A DNA stretch of 64,000 bases. Source: Halicephalobus mephisto. Lineage: Eukaryota; Nematoda; Chromadorea; Rhabditida; Panagrolaimidae. The stretch is from the NCBI GenBank assembly GCA_009193035.1, contig SWDT01000087.1, positions 22,126 through 86,125 of the forward strand, given 5' to 3'. Each line of letters opens with the position of its first letter. The first letter of the stretch is position 1. This document shows positions 1 to 13,400 of this stretch, in pieces. The notes under the pieces are model-generated. The model saw only the letters and a list, made by a program, of their open reading frames with translations, searched no databases and was not told where the DNA came from. A program made the position numbers and the translations under genes.

Positions 1-70
1 AATTTGGTTAATCCGATTCAGATTATCCAAATCGATATAATTGTTTTCGTTCAGCGACATTTATGCCCAG

Positions 71-632
71 TTTTAATTCGAAAATTGAAAGAAATTTTAA
101 ATAATTTTATGTTTTGTGAAGAATTGAAGATTTCAGATGTTTAGAATTAGGGTTATTTTTCAGAATCCTCAATTCTGAAGGTGAATTGTGGATTCTGACT
201 TCAGATTCAGGATCTACGAGGATTATTACGTTGTTACAGTACTTTTTATCCCATCTTGACTGTAGAATTTGAAAGTAAATACTAGGGATATAAATGCTCG
301 AAATATTAGTGTTATACAACTCAGAATCCTCAATTCTGAAGATCAACTATTGATTTTGACTTCAGATTCAGACTCTACAGGTCTGATTGCGTTGTTACAA
401 GTACTTTTTGTTCAGTTAGAACTGCAGCATAAGAGTATAAATGTGTGGGATACAAATACTTAGAACGCAAATGTCCCACAACCAATGCTAGCTTTCTTAA
501 ATTCGAACAACAAGTACTTAAAAATGAAGTACTCAGACTCGTAGATTCTGGATCTGAAGTCAGAATCCAGACTTCTGAAGGTTATTTGCTCATTCTGACC
601 TCAGATTCAGGATCTACGAGTTTGATGACGTC
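71..632. repeat. copy A of a ~560-bp dispersed repeat
   Basis: This stretch is nearly identical to 6838-7398, so a roughly 560-bp unit is present twice within 7 kb. It is built from short words such as CAGAATCCTCAATTCTGAAG and GATTCAGGATCTACGAG. Shorter diverged relatives occur at about 30640-30800 and 57660-58000. Small open frames inside it are by-products of the repeat. This copy lies in the last intron, or just upstream of the last exon, of the RING gene. Confidence 0.85.
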
Positions 633-725
633 ATTAAGCACTTTTTGTTCAGTTGTAATTGTAGAGTCGGATTATACCTGGGACATGGGTGCCGTACAAC
701 CATTATTTTGATTACTCGATTTCAG

Positions 726-917
726 TCTGTCAGAATTAATAAATCCATTTTTTTCGATACAAATCTATGTATCAGATGCCGTAACCAGGCCGCGAGTCAA
801 TTGTTGGAATGCAACCACATGCCTTACTGTACTGGCTGTGTTCTAGAAGTTCATTATCGATGTGGATTTTGCGGAAATGAATCACGTCCAGAAGAAGTTA
901 ATTCTTTCATAGATTAG
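726..917 (+). CDS. RING-finger protein, terminal exon (partial gene)
   Basis: The exon follows a TTTCAG acceptor ending at 725 and stops at 915-917. It encodes the last 63 residues of a protein whose earlier exons lie outside the window or were not found. A complete C3HC4 RING signature is visible: C-x2-C-x10-C-x-H-x3-C-x2-C-x7-C-x2-C, starting with CIRC and ending with CGFC, followed by a short acidic tail. RING domains of this kind bind two zinc ions and usually recruit ubiquitin-conjugating enzymes, so a C-terminal-RING E3 ligase is likely by family. The subfamily cannot be told from this exon alone. Frame and start are fixed by the acceptor and the intact zinc-ligand spacing. Confidence 0.65.
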   Translation, partial: SVRINKSIFFDTNLCIRCRNQAASQLLECNHMPYCTGCVLEVHYRCGFCGNESRPEEVNSFID

Positions 918-1837
918 CGTTTTATTGTTTTTTGAACTTTTTTGAAAAATATTTTTTAAAAAATGGAAGTACATTTTTCGGTTACCGAGGAAACGCCAGA
1001 AGGTCGACTAGATTCATTTTTTGAATAATATTGGATTTTTTGAAAATTTATAAAAATAATAAAAACCGGAAATTTTTAACTTTTCTGCAATTTTTTGAAG
1101 TTTTCAGAATCTTATGGAAATTTCTAGAATTTTCAAAAATCTTTGAATTTTTCAAAAATCTGAATTTTTTTGGAAGTTTCTAAATTTTTCAAAAATTCTG
1201 AAATTTTCAAGAATCTTTGAATTTTTTTGGAAATTTCTAAATTTTTCAAAAATTCCAAAAATTTTGGAAATTTTATAGTTTTAATTTATTTTAAAAATTG
1301 CGAGATTTTCGAACTTTTAAAATTCTGTTAAAATTTCTAAAATCAAAGAAGTTCGTTAAGCTTTCTAGGGTCCAATAAATGTTTCTGGGAATTTTACACG
1401 AGATTCTGAAACTGTAAAATTTTAAAAAACTTTTTGAAATCTTCTGAAAGTCGGAGAATTTGTAGAATTTTGAAGAACCTTGAAAATTCTGAAACTTCGG
1501 AATCTGAAAGATTCGGAAATTTTAGAATTTCAAAGATTCTGAAACTTTAGAATTTGAAGGATTCTGGAATTTCAAAATCTTAATGATTTTAAAAATTAAG
1601 AATCTTTAAGATTTAGAAACTACAGAATCCCAACGATTTAGGGACTTTAGAATCTTCTAGAATCTCCAAGGATCTCATTGAACAATCTAAAATCTAGCGA
1701 AAACCAACAAAAATCGAGGAATTTGAAAATTCGTGTCGAGAAAATTCCGCGAAACATTTTAATTTTCCAACGGTGTAATTTCCAGTAATTTGCCGTCAAG
1801 TTGGTTATTTAAAAATTGAACAAAAACCTCTAAAACA
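918..1837. other. AT-rich intergenic spacer
   Basis: No coding signal is visible. The sequence is made of degenerate words such as TTCTGAAATTTTCAGAATC and runs of A and T. It must hold the 3' end of the RING gene and the promoter of the serine-rich gene. A TTTCCAG at about 1777-1783, some 55 bases before the next ATG, could be a spliced-leader acceptor. Confidence 0.5.
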
Positions 1838-4800
1838 ATGATATCATCAATGTTATTCTGGAGTTCTCTAATTATCGTCGCTGTTGGTGAGTATTTTTCT
1901 GATTAAGTCATGTATTGCGTTCTTCATATGCTTGTACATAGATGTGCAAGTCTATATTTATATACTTATATACTCATACATGGATATGTAAATTTATGTA
2001 CTTATATACTCATATACTCGTATATAAAGATATAAATATGTAAATCTGTATCTATATACTTGTATAGATGCATAAATACGTAAATTTATGTACCTATATA
2101 CTCATATAAACGCATAAATATGTAAATTTATGTACCTATATACTCATATAAACGCATAAATATGTAAATTTATGTACCTATATACTCATATACTTGTATA
2201 TAAACATATAAATATGTAAATCTGTATCTTTATACTCATATAAACGCATAAATATGTAAATTTGTATCTTTATACTCATATAGATGCATAAATATGTAAA
2301 TCTGTATCTATATACTTGTATACTAAGATTTACTTGATATCTATTTGTCTTTTTTCTAAATATCTACACATCTATATAATTATGCACTTACAATATATTG
2401 ATGTATAAATGTATATAAATATATGTACATAGATATATATAGGTATGTGATTATATATATACAACATACCTATCTATATACATCTATGTAAATATCCCTA
2501 TACAAACCTACATATATCTTCTTCTTTATCCTCAGCGTTTGTCCCGTTCTCGGGGTCCGCTATACCACACCATACAATACAACAGAAAACAAGTTAAATT
2601 AAGACAAACTAGAACTTTTTGCTTGATCTTGCATGGCATGTGATTTGATGCGACGTTCCTATATAAACTACATATATATACTTATATATTTACAATATAT
2701 CTCTCTATATACATATATGTACATATATACATATATACATATATACATATATACATATATACTTATATACTTACAATATATCTATCTATATACATATATG
2801 TACATATATACATATATACTTTTACATTTACAATATATCTCTCTATATACATCTATATACATCTATATGCATATATTTATAAGGTTACATATCTATATGC
2901 TTGTATATTTGCAATATATCTATCTATATACATCTATGCATATATGTATATTTATATATTTATAATGTATCTATCTATATACATCTATGTATATATGTAT
3001 TTGTGTGTTTATATACTTACAATATCCATTCATAAACGTATATATTTTTCTATGCTTATATATCTATTTAATTGTACAATTATAGATATATTATATAATA
3101 TCAACCTTTCAGCCGGTGCGAATATACGACGAGAGGATTTGGATAACAATAATGGATCAGTAGCGATTGAACATGAATCACTAATCCCAAAAAATGAAAA
3201 AAACGAAACTGTTGATTCATCCGAAATTTTGACAGAAAATGACACAGATGAATTGATTGAAAAAATTTTAGAAAATAATTCGTCGAATGAAACTGAACCG
3301 GAAATTGATAAAGATGTTAAAAAAAATTTGAATGAAAGCGAAAAAAAAGAAAAACGAACAGATTCAGAATCTTCGAAAAACACTTTTGGAGAACTGAAGG
3401 TTTCATTGCCTTCTGAAGCCATTGAGAAACTTCGTAGTCAACAAGCTGAAGTTCAGGAAGTTCTGGAGATGAATAAAAAAAGTTGGTTTTTTTTAAAAAA
3501 ATAATTTTGAAAATTTTTCTGAATTTTGGAGATTTTTGGAAAAGTTTAGGATTTTAATGGAGGATTCTGAAACCTTACGGAAGACTTCAGAAGGTTCTGA
3601 AGCATTGCAGAATTCTGAAATTTTCAGAATCCTTGTGGAAAATTTTCGAAATTTTGAAGATTCTACAGTAGATTCTAAAGACTTCTGGGATCTTACTGAA
3701 AGTTTATGAAGGCTTCTAGAATTTCATAAAATTTACAAATTCCTAGAATCTTAATAGAAGATTCTGAAATTTCAAAAATTTCATAAAAACTTTTGAAATC
3801 TAGAATTTTCTACAAACTTCTGAAGTTTTGTAAAATTTTATAAACTTCTAGAATCTTAATAGAAGATTCTGAAATTTTAAAAATTTCATAAAAATTTCTA
3901 AAACCTAGAATTTTCTACAAACTTCTAGAATTCCATAAATTTTATATAAATTTCTAGAATCTTAATGGAAAATTCTGAATTTTCATGAAATTTTATAAAT
4001 TCCTAGAATTCTAGTGGAAGATTCTGAAACCTAGAATTTTCTACAAACTTCTGGAATCTGACAAAAGTCCCAGCATCTAAGAAGGACTTTTTAAATTGTC
4101 CAAAATAAAAAATTCTTAACATTTGTAAAATTTAGAATATTTTTAAAAATGCAAATTTTACTTTTTTTTTTTTGCAGAAATAGCTAATCAAAAATCGAAA
4201 AACAAAAACGAAATTTCGAAAAATGAAGTTTCTCCGGTGACTGTAGTTGCTTCTGAAGCCGATGTTCAAAACGGTACTCTGGTTACTGTAGACGATTCTG
4301 AAACAACTCCGAAAGTGACTCTTTTAAGTGAGGGTTCCACAAAAGAGGAAAAAAAAAGTTCATCGAAGAATTCTGAAGACAAAGAAGTTCCTCAAAATGA
4401 AAAAGCTTCAGAATCTGATTCTAAATCTTCTTCGAATAAAGGAGCTTCTGAATCCTCTTCGATTGGAGCCGATTCTGAACCTTCTTCGAGTGGAAGAGCT
4501 TCGAAATCAGATTCAGAATCTTCTCCAAATGAAAAAGTTTCAGAATCCGATTCTAAATCTTCTTCGAATAAAGGAGCTTCTGAATCCTCTTCAACGGGAG
4601 TCGATTCTGAACTTTCCCCAAGCGGAAGAGCTTCAGAATCCGATTCTGAAGCTTCTTCGAGTGGAAAAGCTTCGAAATCAGATTCTAAATCTTCTTCGAG
4701 TGGAAAAGTTTCAGAATCTGATTCTAAATCTTCTTCGAATAAAGGAGCTTCTGAATCCTCTTCGATTGGAGTCGATTCTGAACCTTCTTCGAGTGGAAGA

Positions 4801-6574
4801 GCTTCGAAATCAGATTCAGAATCTTCTCCAAATGAAAAAGTTTCAGAATCCGATTCTAAATCTTCTTCGAATAAAGGAGCTTCTGAATCCTCTTCAACGG
4901 GAGTCGATTCTGAACTTTCCCCAAGCGGAAGAGCTTCAGAATCCGATTCTAAATCTTCTTCGAATGGAAGAGCTTTGCAATCAGATTCTGAATCTTCTTC
5001 GAGTGGAAAAATTTCAGAATCTGATTCTAAATCTTCTTCAAATAAAGGAGCTTCTAAATCCTCCTCAACTGGAGTCGATTCTGAACCTTCTTCGAGTGGA
5101 AGAGCTTCGAAATCAGATTCAGAATCTTCTCCAAATGAAAAAGCTTCAGAAACTGTTTCGAAATCTTCTTCGAAAAAAGGAACTTCTGAATCCTCTTCGA
5201 TTGGAGTCGATTCTGAACCTTCTTCAAGTGAAGGGACTTCTGAATCCTCTTTAACTAAAGCCGCTTTAGAATCTTCTTCGAGTGGAAGAGCTTCAGAAGT
5301 CGTTTCTGAATCCTCTTCGACTGGAGCCGATTCTGGATCTTCTTTGGATACAGATGCTGCGGAATCTGATTCTGAAGATTCGCTTTCTTCGATCCATGAG
5401 AAAATCGCGGACATCGTGGATTACGTGACTCCGGCACCCAGAGTCGGGGCTTTCAGCCAGACCGTCCAGCTTCCTCCCCTCCAGGTCGGCAGTGACGGGG
5501 ATTCCGCTTCACAAAATATCCAGATCATTGGAGGTAAATTTTTTTTAAATTAACTAAAAATAAAAAATATTAATAAAAAAAAATTATTCAAATGTCGAAA
5601 AAAAAACATTAAACATCATTCTTTTTGGGACCAATGTTTTTTATTTTTTGAAATAAATTTTTATCTAATGGTCCCGTCACGAATTATTTTTATTTTTTAA
5701 CTGAGAAGACAAAAAATATTTTTTATACAATTTTCGTGGCGGGACCAATTTTTTATTTTATAATTTTTTGATTTATGAAATTAAATTTTAATTTATGGTT
5801 CCGTCACGAATGATTTTTAATTTTTTTTTTTACTAAAACATAAATAATAATTTTTTTACAATTTTCGTGGCAGGATCAATTTTTTATTTCATAATTTTTT
5901 GGTTTATGAAATTAAATTTCAATTTATGGTCCCGTCACGAATGATTTTTAATTTATTTTTTTACTAAAAACATAAATAATAATTTTTTTACAATTTTCTG
6001 CTTTGAGATTGAATTTCAATTTATGGTTCCGTCACGAATGATTTTTAATTAATTTTTTAAATTAAAAACATAAATAATATTTTTTTTACAATTTTCTGCT
6101 TTAAGATTGAATTTCAATTTATGGTCCTGTCATGAATGATTTTTAATTAATTTTTTTACTAAAAACATAAATAATATTTTTTTACAATTTTCTGCTTTGA
6201 GATTGAATTTCAATTTATGGTTCCGTCACGAATGATTTTTAATTAATTTTTTAAATTAAAAACATAAATAATATTTTTTTTACAATTTTCTGCTTTAAGA
6301 TTGAATTTCAATTTATGGTCCTGTCATGAATGATTTTTGATTAACTTTTTTACTAAAAACATAAATAATGTCTTTTTACAATTTTCGTGGCGGGACCAAT
6401 TTTCTGCTTTGAGATTAAATTTCAATTTATGGTCCTGTCACGAATGATTTTTAATTAATTTTTTGATTGTAATTCTAATTAACATTCTTTAAATCCATGT
6501 TTTCAGACACCGCAAATGCTACAGTAAGACGAACAGCGAATTCTCTCTCTGTCGAAGCTCACAACATTCTGTAA
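1838..6574 (+). CDS. secreted serine-rich repeat protein
   Basis: Four exons fit with consistent phase: 1838-1886, 3113-3481, 4178-5533 and 6507-6574, giving 613 residues. Exon 1 encodes a signal peptide ([19 protein letters not shown]). Exon 2 is acidic and lysine-rich and ends in a short helical stretch around [19 protein letters not shown]. Exon 3 is dominated by about 20 kDa of Ser/Glu/Asp repeats in a 44-residue unit (for example [20 protein letters not shown]), then a non-repetitive tail with [12 protein letters not shown]. The last exon ends AHNIL. Donors and acceptors are canonical GT-AG; the exon 2 donor GTTGGT is weak but the only one that keeps frame. No known domain is recognised. 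The composition suits an extracellular, possibly heavily glycosylated or phosphorylated, matrix or cuticle-associated protein; that role is inference. Introns 1 and 3 carry their own tandem arrays. Confidence 0.75.
1920..3060. repeat. TATATA/CATATA minisatellite filling intron 1 of the serine-rich gene
   Basis: Units of about 30-60 bases built from TATACTCATATA, AAATATGTAAATTTATG and ACATATATACATATATAC repeat across the intron. The array is interrupted by a less AT-rich block at about 2533-2650 (with CGTTTGTCCCGTTCTCGGGG) that is not repetitive and is unexplained. A similar TATA/CATA array occurs in a DUF273 intron at 49340-49620. Confidence 0.8.
4390..5300 (+). repeat. 132-bp coding tandem repeat
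   Basis: About seven imperfect copies of a 132-bp (44-residue) unit lie inside exon 3 of the serine-rich gene. The unit length is a multiple of three, so copy-number change keeps the frame. Its sub-words (TCAGAATCTGATTCT, GATTCTGAA) are near-palindromic, so other frames on both strands stay open as well. Confidence 0.9.
5640..6480. repeat. intronic tandem repeat with GGTCCCGTCACGAATG core
   Basis: Eight copies of the core lie at about 5667, 5797, 5928, 6022, 6122, 6219, 6316 and 6433, spaced 94-131 bases apart, within intron 3 of the serine-rich gene. Several units also hold CGTGGCGGGACCA, the approximate reverse complement of the core, so they can pair internally. Confidence 0.8.
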
Positions 6575-6837
6575 CAAGATTTCGAAAATTAATAAAATTA
6601 AAATTTTCTATTAAAAAAACCGAAAATTTCCCAATTATTTTTATTACTGTAAACTTCAATAAAATCTGTAACCAACAAAAAAACAAAAAACTACCGTAAT
6701 AACTAATTAAAAATTGATTATGATTAATTTTGGAAACTTCAGAGGCACTTGTGGATTCCACTTTTTCCAACTTTGAGATCCTTGGATTTTCCGTGTTGTG
6801 ACATTTGTGTCCTGAATATTTATATTCAAATTTTAAC

Positions 6838-7398
6838 AATTTTAATTCGAAAATTGAAAATAATTTTAAATAATTCTGTTTTTTGTGAATAATTGAAGAT
6901 TTCAGATGTTTAGAATTAGGGTTATTTTTCAGAATCCTCAATTCTGAAGGTGAATTGTGGATTCTGACTTCAGATTCAGGATTTACGGGGATGATTACGT
7001 TGTTACAAGTACTTTTTATCCTATCCTGACTGTAGAATTTGAAAGTAAATACTAGGGATATAAATGCTTCAAATATTAGTGTTATACAACTCAGAATCCT
7101 CAATTCTGAAGATCAACTATTGATTCTGACTTTAGATTCAGAATCTACAGATCTGATTGCGTTGTTACAAGTACTTTTTGTTCAGTTAGAACTGCAGCAT
7201 AGGAGTATAAATGTGTGGGATACAAATACTTAGAACGCAAATGTCCCACAACCAATGCTAGACGTCTTAAATTCGAACAACAAGTACTTAGAAATGAAGT
7301 ACTCAGACCCGTAGATTCTGGATCTGAAGTCAGAATTCAGACTTCTGAAGGTTATTTGCTCATTCTGACCTCAGATTCAGGATCTACGAGTTTGATAA
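6838..7398. repeat. copy B of the ~560-bp dispersed repeat
   Basis: Nearly identical to 71-632. It lies between the converging 3' ends of the serine-rich gene and the innexin gene. Differences are scattered single bases, which suggests a recent duplication. Confidence 0.85.
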
Positions 7399-7484
7399 CC
7401 CTATTGTGGACGATTTTAAATCAATTCAAATTGCGAAATAGGAATATAAATGTCCAGGACCCAAGTGTCACAAAACCGGACATT

Positions 7485-10400
7485 CTACAGAACGGAACTG
7501 GCATCGCTGTTGTGTCCCCCGACCCTTCTCTGACTCAACTGAGGGGGCGGGGATCTGGACGTTCTTCGTTGATGTTGTCTGGAGTCAGATATTTCTGAAG
7601 GAGCACTCGGATTACCGTAGCCCTTGTGTTTAGGTTGTCCTGAAGGAAAAAAGTTAAAATATTTAAAAAAAGGGAAAAAATCACTCCATACAGTACTCCA
7701 CTTTACCAAAATTAAAGTTTTTCGTTTTAAGACAAAATCAAATTTTACACTTTTAAAAATTATTTTTTTATTAAAAAAAAATAAAACATTTTTTTATTTT
7801 AAAAATTAATTTTAAAAAACTCATATTTTAGTACGAAAATTTCAGAAATTAAGTTTTTTGTTAATTTTGGTAAAATAAAGTACAATTTTTAGTGAAACAG
7901 AAATAGTTCGAAAGTTGTTTAAGTGCAAAAAGTTAAATCCTAAATTTCGATCACCACCTTTGAAAAAAGTGATTTTTTTAAAAAATTTCGAAATTATTTC
8001 TCACCACGAAAACTTTAGATTTTTACATTTAATTTTGATAAAAATAATTCTTTTTTAAAGTTAAAAAATTCACAAATTCAGTTTCACCACGAAAACTTCA
8101 AATTTCGACCATAAACTTTGGTAAAATAAAATAATTTTCTAAACCTAAAATCTTCCAATTTCAGTCTCATCACGAAAACTTCAAATTTCGACCGTAAATT
8201 TTGGTAAACCAAAAAGTATTAAAATGTTACACACACCTCTTTCCTCATTGTTAGGCAAGTAAAAAGTAGTAGGTTTAGTCCAAGTGTACAAAGGTGGAGG
8301 GGAAGATTCAGCTGTATCCGTACCTTTATCAAAAAGTGCTTTCATCAATTCTTGTGGAGGTTCTGGAGGCGGAATCAACTGCTTATTCAAGTCACCATCG
8401 AAAGATCTAGCATGAGATAATTTCCTTAATCTCCAATCGTTGTGTCTGTTGACAGATTCATCTATATCTATCGCCATCGAATTTGATCCTCTTTTCAAAT
8501 CAGGCAAAGAATTACATCTTCTTCTTAGTTCTATTCCATGATACGATGTCCACAATGATCGAACCAAATCCGTTCCAAAAATAACTCCAGAATACGTACT
8601 TAACATCCTAATCGCGAACATTCCGTCTGCTTTCAGGTAAGTCCCCACAAATTGCTTCACTCTCCTCATTGCATCCTCATCTATAACTGTTCAAAATTAC
8701 TGTAAAAAATAAAACCAATTTTTTTCCAAAATGGTCCTGACAAGAATTTCTAAAAATTCTAGAACTTTCAAAATTTCGAAATTACTGTAAAAAATAAAAC
8801 CAATTTTTTTCCAAAATGGTCCTGACAAGAATTTCTAAAAATTCTAGAACTTTCAAAATTTCGAAATTACTGTAAAAAATGAAAACAATTTTCTTTTAAG
8901 TTATTCTCAATACAAATTTTCGAGTTTTACAACCTTCCAAAATTTCAAAATTACTGTAAAAAATGAAAACAATTTTCTTCCAAAATGGTCCTGACAAGAA
9001 TTTCTAAAAATTCTAGAACTTTCAAAATTACTGTAAAAAATAAAACCAATTTTCTTCCAAAATGGTCTTGATACGAGTTTCTAAAAATTCCAGAACTTTC
9101 AAAATCACTATATTAAAAAATTAATTTTTTCCTAAAATATTCATAAATTTCTAAAATTTTAAATGATTCCAGAAATCTCTAAAAAGTTTTAAAATCTTCT
9201 AAAACCACTTACAGTATCTTCAAAAATGTTAAAAATTTTTACAGCATCTTCAAAAACTCAAAAAAATTTTAAAATCACTTACAATATTTTCAAAAATGTC
9301 AAAATTTTCTACAGTATCCCCAAAAATTCTAAAAACTTTTAAAACCACTTACAGTATCATTAAAATTTTTTTTTGAATTCTAAAAATTTTCTACAGAATT
9401 TTTGAATATTTTAAAAACTTTTAAAACCACTTACAGTATCCTCAAAAATGTCAAAAAATTTCTACAGTATCTTCAAAAACTCAAAAAATTTCTACAGTAT
9501 CTTCAAAAATTCAAAAAAATTTTAAAATCACTTACAGTATCCTCAAAAATCTTTAAAATTTTCTACAGAATTTTTGAATATTTTAAAAATTCTAATAAAC
9601 TTTATTTAAAAACATAAAGCTCACCATCAGTGCTGAAGTCTTCTTCGCTCATCTCCAGATGTTTCGCAATATATCCAACATTGTAGCAAGGACAGAAAGC
9701 CACAACTGTCCAATACAAGAAGCTTCCCAATGTGAAAATGAGTAAAAATATGTACCAGAACCACAAGAAAATAAAAATTTTCTCATTAAAAATATTAATT
9801 ACTAATACACATTGAATTGTGTAATCTTGAACATTGCCCATCACGCGAATCTAAAAATTTTAAAATAAATTTTAGAAAAATTCAAAAAAATTTTAAATAA
9901 ATTTTAGAAAAATTCAAAAAATTTTAAATAAATTTTAGAAAAATTCAAAAAATTTTTAGAAAAATTCAAAAAAATTATAAAATTTTTTAAAATAGTCAAT
10001 TTCTTTATTTAAAAATTAATAAAAAAAATTCAAAAATTATTTGATTTTAAAACAAAATTAACTTTTTGAAAAATTTAAATAAATTTTTAAAAATTCAAAA
10101 AAATAAAATTAATTTAAAGAAATTCGGAATAAAATAAATTAAAATAAATTTTAAAAAATTCAAAATAAAATAAATTTTTTAAAAATCAAAATAAAATAAA
10201 TTTTTAAAAATTCGAAATAAAATAAATTTTTAAAATTTTAAAAAAACTTACTTCAAAATCGCAGAGGGAAACTCTAGGAAACATGCCTGATTGTTCCCAC
10301 GTCGCTCCATTTATCAGATCCAAGATAGCTCCGAATCCATAAAATGCGTGTTTCGTCGTTCCCAGGAACCTGTTATTATCAAAGTAAAATCTAGAGAAAC

Positions 10401-13400
10401 CATTATTGTCCATATAGCCAAATGCAAACCAAGGACAGAAGAAAATTTTGTAGTTAAAAAAATTAAAAAACACTTTTACAAAACACTCGGAGTAAATTTT
10501 TATAAAAATTACAGTAACTTATAATTTCTTAAGTAGTTCTCAGTAAATTTTCGAAATTCTATAATTAACTAAATTTTCTAAAATTTTATATTCAAATAAA
10601 TTTTCTAAATTCTGTATTTAAATAAGTTTTTAAAATTCTATATTTAAATAAGTTTTCTAAAATTCTATATTTAAATAAGTTTTCTAAATTCTATATTTAA
10701 ATAAATTTCTAAAATTCTATAATTAAGTAAATTTTTAAAATCATATATTCAAATAAATTTATAAATAAATTTCTAAAATTCTATGTTTAAATAAATATCT
10801 AAAATTCTATATTTAAATAAATTTGTAAATAAATTTTTAAAATTATACATTCAAATAAATTTATAAATAAAACAAAATTAAAAATTTCTATCTACTTTCG
10901 AAGGATAACCATATGTAAAAAATAATTTTAAAATATTCTAAAAATCACAACCAGAACTGTCGATTTTTCGAATAAAATTAAAATTTTCGAATAAATTTTT
11001 AATTTTAGAATCAAATTGAAATTTTTGAATAAAATTAAAAATTAAAAATTAACTTGAAATTTTTAAATAAAATTAAAAATTAATTTGAAATTTTCGAATA
11101 AAATTAAAAATTAATTTTAAAATTTCAAATAAAATTGAAATTCATTTAAATTTCGTTTCAAAAATCCGAAATCGACAGTTCTGACCACAACCACAAATTG
11201 CTTTGTCATAGGTGAAAATTTCGTGAATTAAAAAAATAAAAAAAAATAAAAAATAAAAAAAAAAATAAAAAATAAAAACAAACCTGTTCATTAAATACAA
11301 TTGTCCCGCGACATTCATCAAATAACACAACTTCGTTAACAAGTACAGTAAGCTCACATAGTAAGCACTGTATTGGATGTTGAAGATCCTGAGAATCGTG
11401 TGGGGCTTGATGTTCCGTCTTCTGAGTCTTCTGTGGAATCTCAGAGCTCCTTGAAGATGAACACAAAGACTTCTGATGTTCGCTGCCTTGATGTCTGGTT
11501 TAATATTATTTGAATCACTTGCTAATTTAATAATTTGTTGAATTCTAATTCCAGAATAATCCGAAAAATGTTTCCAAAGAAGACTCGGAAGTCGAAAACA
11601 CGCAGCGCTGATAAGAAGGAAAAACGGGACCCACTGATAGTAGCTTATTCTTCTTTCCCGTCGTTCCGTCTGGTTCACATCGGCCACGGTCGACTTCATC
11701 GGGATGTAATAGGTGTCCTGAGCGAAGCAGTATTGTTCAGCATACTAAAAAAGTGAAAATTAATATATCAATGGAAACAAATATGCAACTTAATACATAA
11801 ATACAAACTAGCAGGTCAGTAAAAATCACTATATAAACTAATGTATCAATGAAAATCACTATATAAACTAATATATCAATGAAAATCAATGTATAAACTA
11901 ATATATCAATGAAAATCAATTTATAAATGCAACCTAATATATAAATAGGAAAATTGATATATGAATGCGACCTAATATGTCAGTGAAAACCACTATATAA
12001 ACTAATATATCAATGAAAATTAATATATAAACTAATATATTAATGAAAATCAATATATAAATGCAACCTAATATATAAATAGAAAAATTGATATATGAAT
12101 GCGACCTAATATGTCAGTGAAAATCAATTTATAAACATATTAATTTTGCAGAATATATATTGCTTTATGTCATTTTATATAACTTTAAATGCGTGTTAGA
12201 AGAAAATCACTGAGGATTTATTATCGAAAATTCACTAATTAACTAAATTTCACACTTTACAAAATCGCCGGTTCATGAGCATACGAGGAAGTTCACTCAT
12301 ATTATTGACAATTCATATATCAATATAAACTAATGAGTCGGAATCTAATGTAAATTTTCATTATATAAAAAAAAACAATCAAATTTTTTAAAAGCTATGG
12401 TAAAAAATTTCAACATTAATTTTCATATATCAACTTCTACGTTATTGCATTTAGGACCTAATTCCCCATCGAATATATAATATATTAGGGCTGAATATTA
12501 CATAACTTCAAAAACTAAAATCCTAAAATTCGCTCCAGAATCTGTTTAAATTTCAATTTTCTTAAAACTGATTTTCGAAAATATTTTTCGTTCATAACTT
12601 TCTTAGAAATTTAATTTTCATATATGAACTTCTACGTTATTGCATTTAGGACCTAATTCCCCATCGAATGGTATGTGATATATTAGAATCAAACATTTCA
12701 TAATTCCAAAAAATAAAAATCATTATGTTCATATATGAAAACTCCCTAATCTGACCTGTTCTGCCCCGTTAAAGGGCATAGGATCCGGCGTCAAGCACTC
12801 CATCGCTCTCCCACTGAATTGCTTATAACTTTGAACTAATGCAACTGCAATCAGAATATTCGTCGTCAGAAGACAACTAGCATCGATAACATCCACAAAA
12901 CCACTTTGATCAACCACAAATCTTCCTGACGATAATACATTTGAGAGAATATTCATAATTTCATAGATAAATAAAACTTTACGTTTCAAAAATGATTCAT
13001 AAATTTAATTTTCGTCGATTTTTGATTTTTAAATTTCTTTTTTACACAATTTTAATATTTAAAAATTTCCCAAAAATATAAATTTTTTGTCACACCTTTT
13101 TTGGGTTTCTTTTCATAAATTTTTACACTTTTTTTAATTTCAAAATTGACCAAACAAATAACGAATAGGAACAAATAGTGATCGCAAAACATCAATGATT
13201 CAAGAATTTTCCGAATTTTCTCAAAGCATTTTGGGCCAAATCGCGAAACAATAACAATAATAATAATATTAAAAATTAAAAAATTATTAAAAATTATATT
13301 AAAAATCTCATACTCTTATATCATAAAACAACGAAAATTGACGTTGTTATGAAGTTGTCTCGACGCGAATTTCAGGGACCTCATGAAAACTACAGTAACC

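Noticed and set aside
2633..2965. 110-codon frame of Tyr/Ile repeats
   Set aside because: Translation of a TATA/CATA array inside an intron of the serine-rich gene.
4392..5414. 340-codon minus-strand open frame opposite the serine-rich exon
   Set aside because: It exists because the coding repeat is near-palindromic and a multiple of three long. There is no signal, splice or family evidence on that strand.
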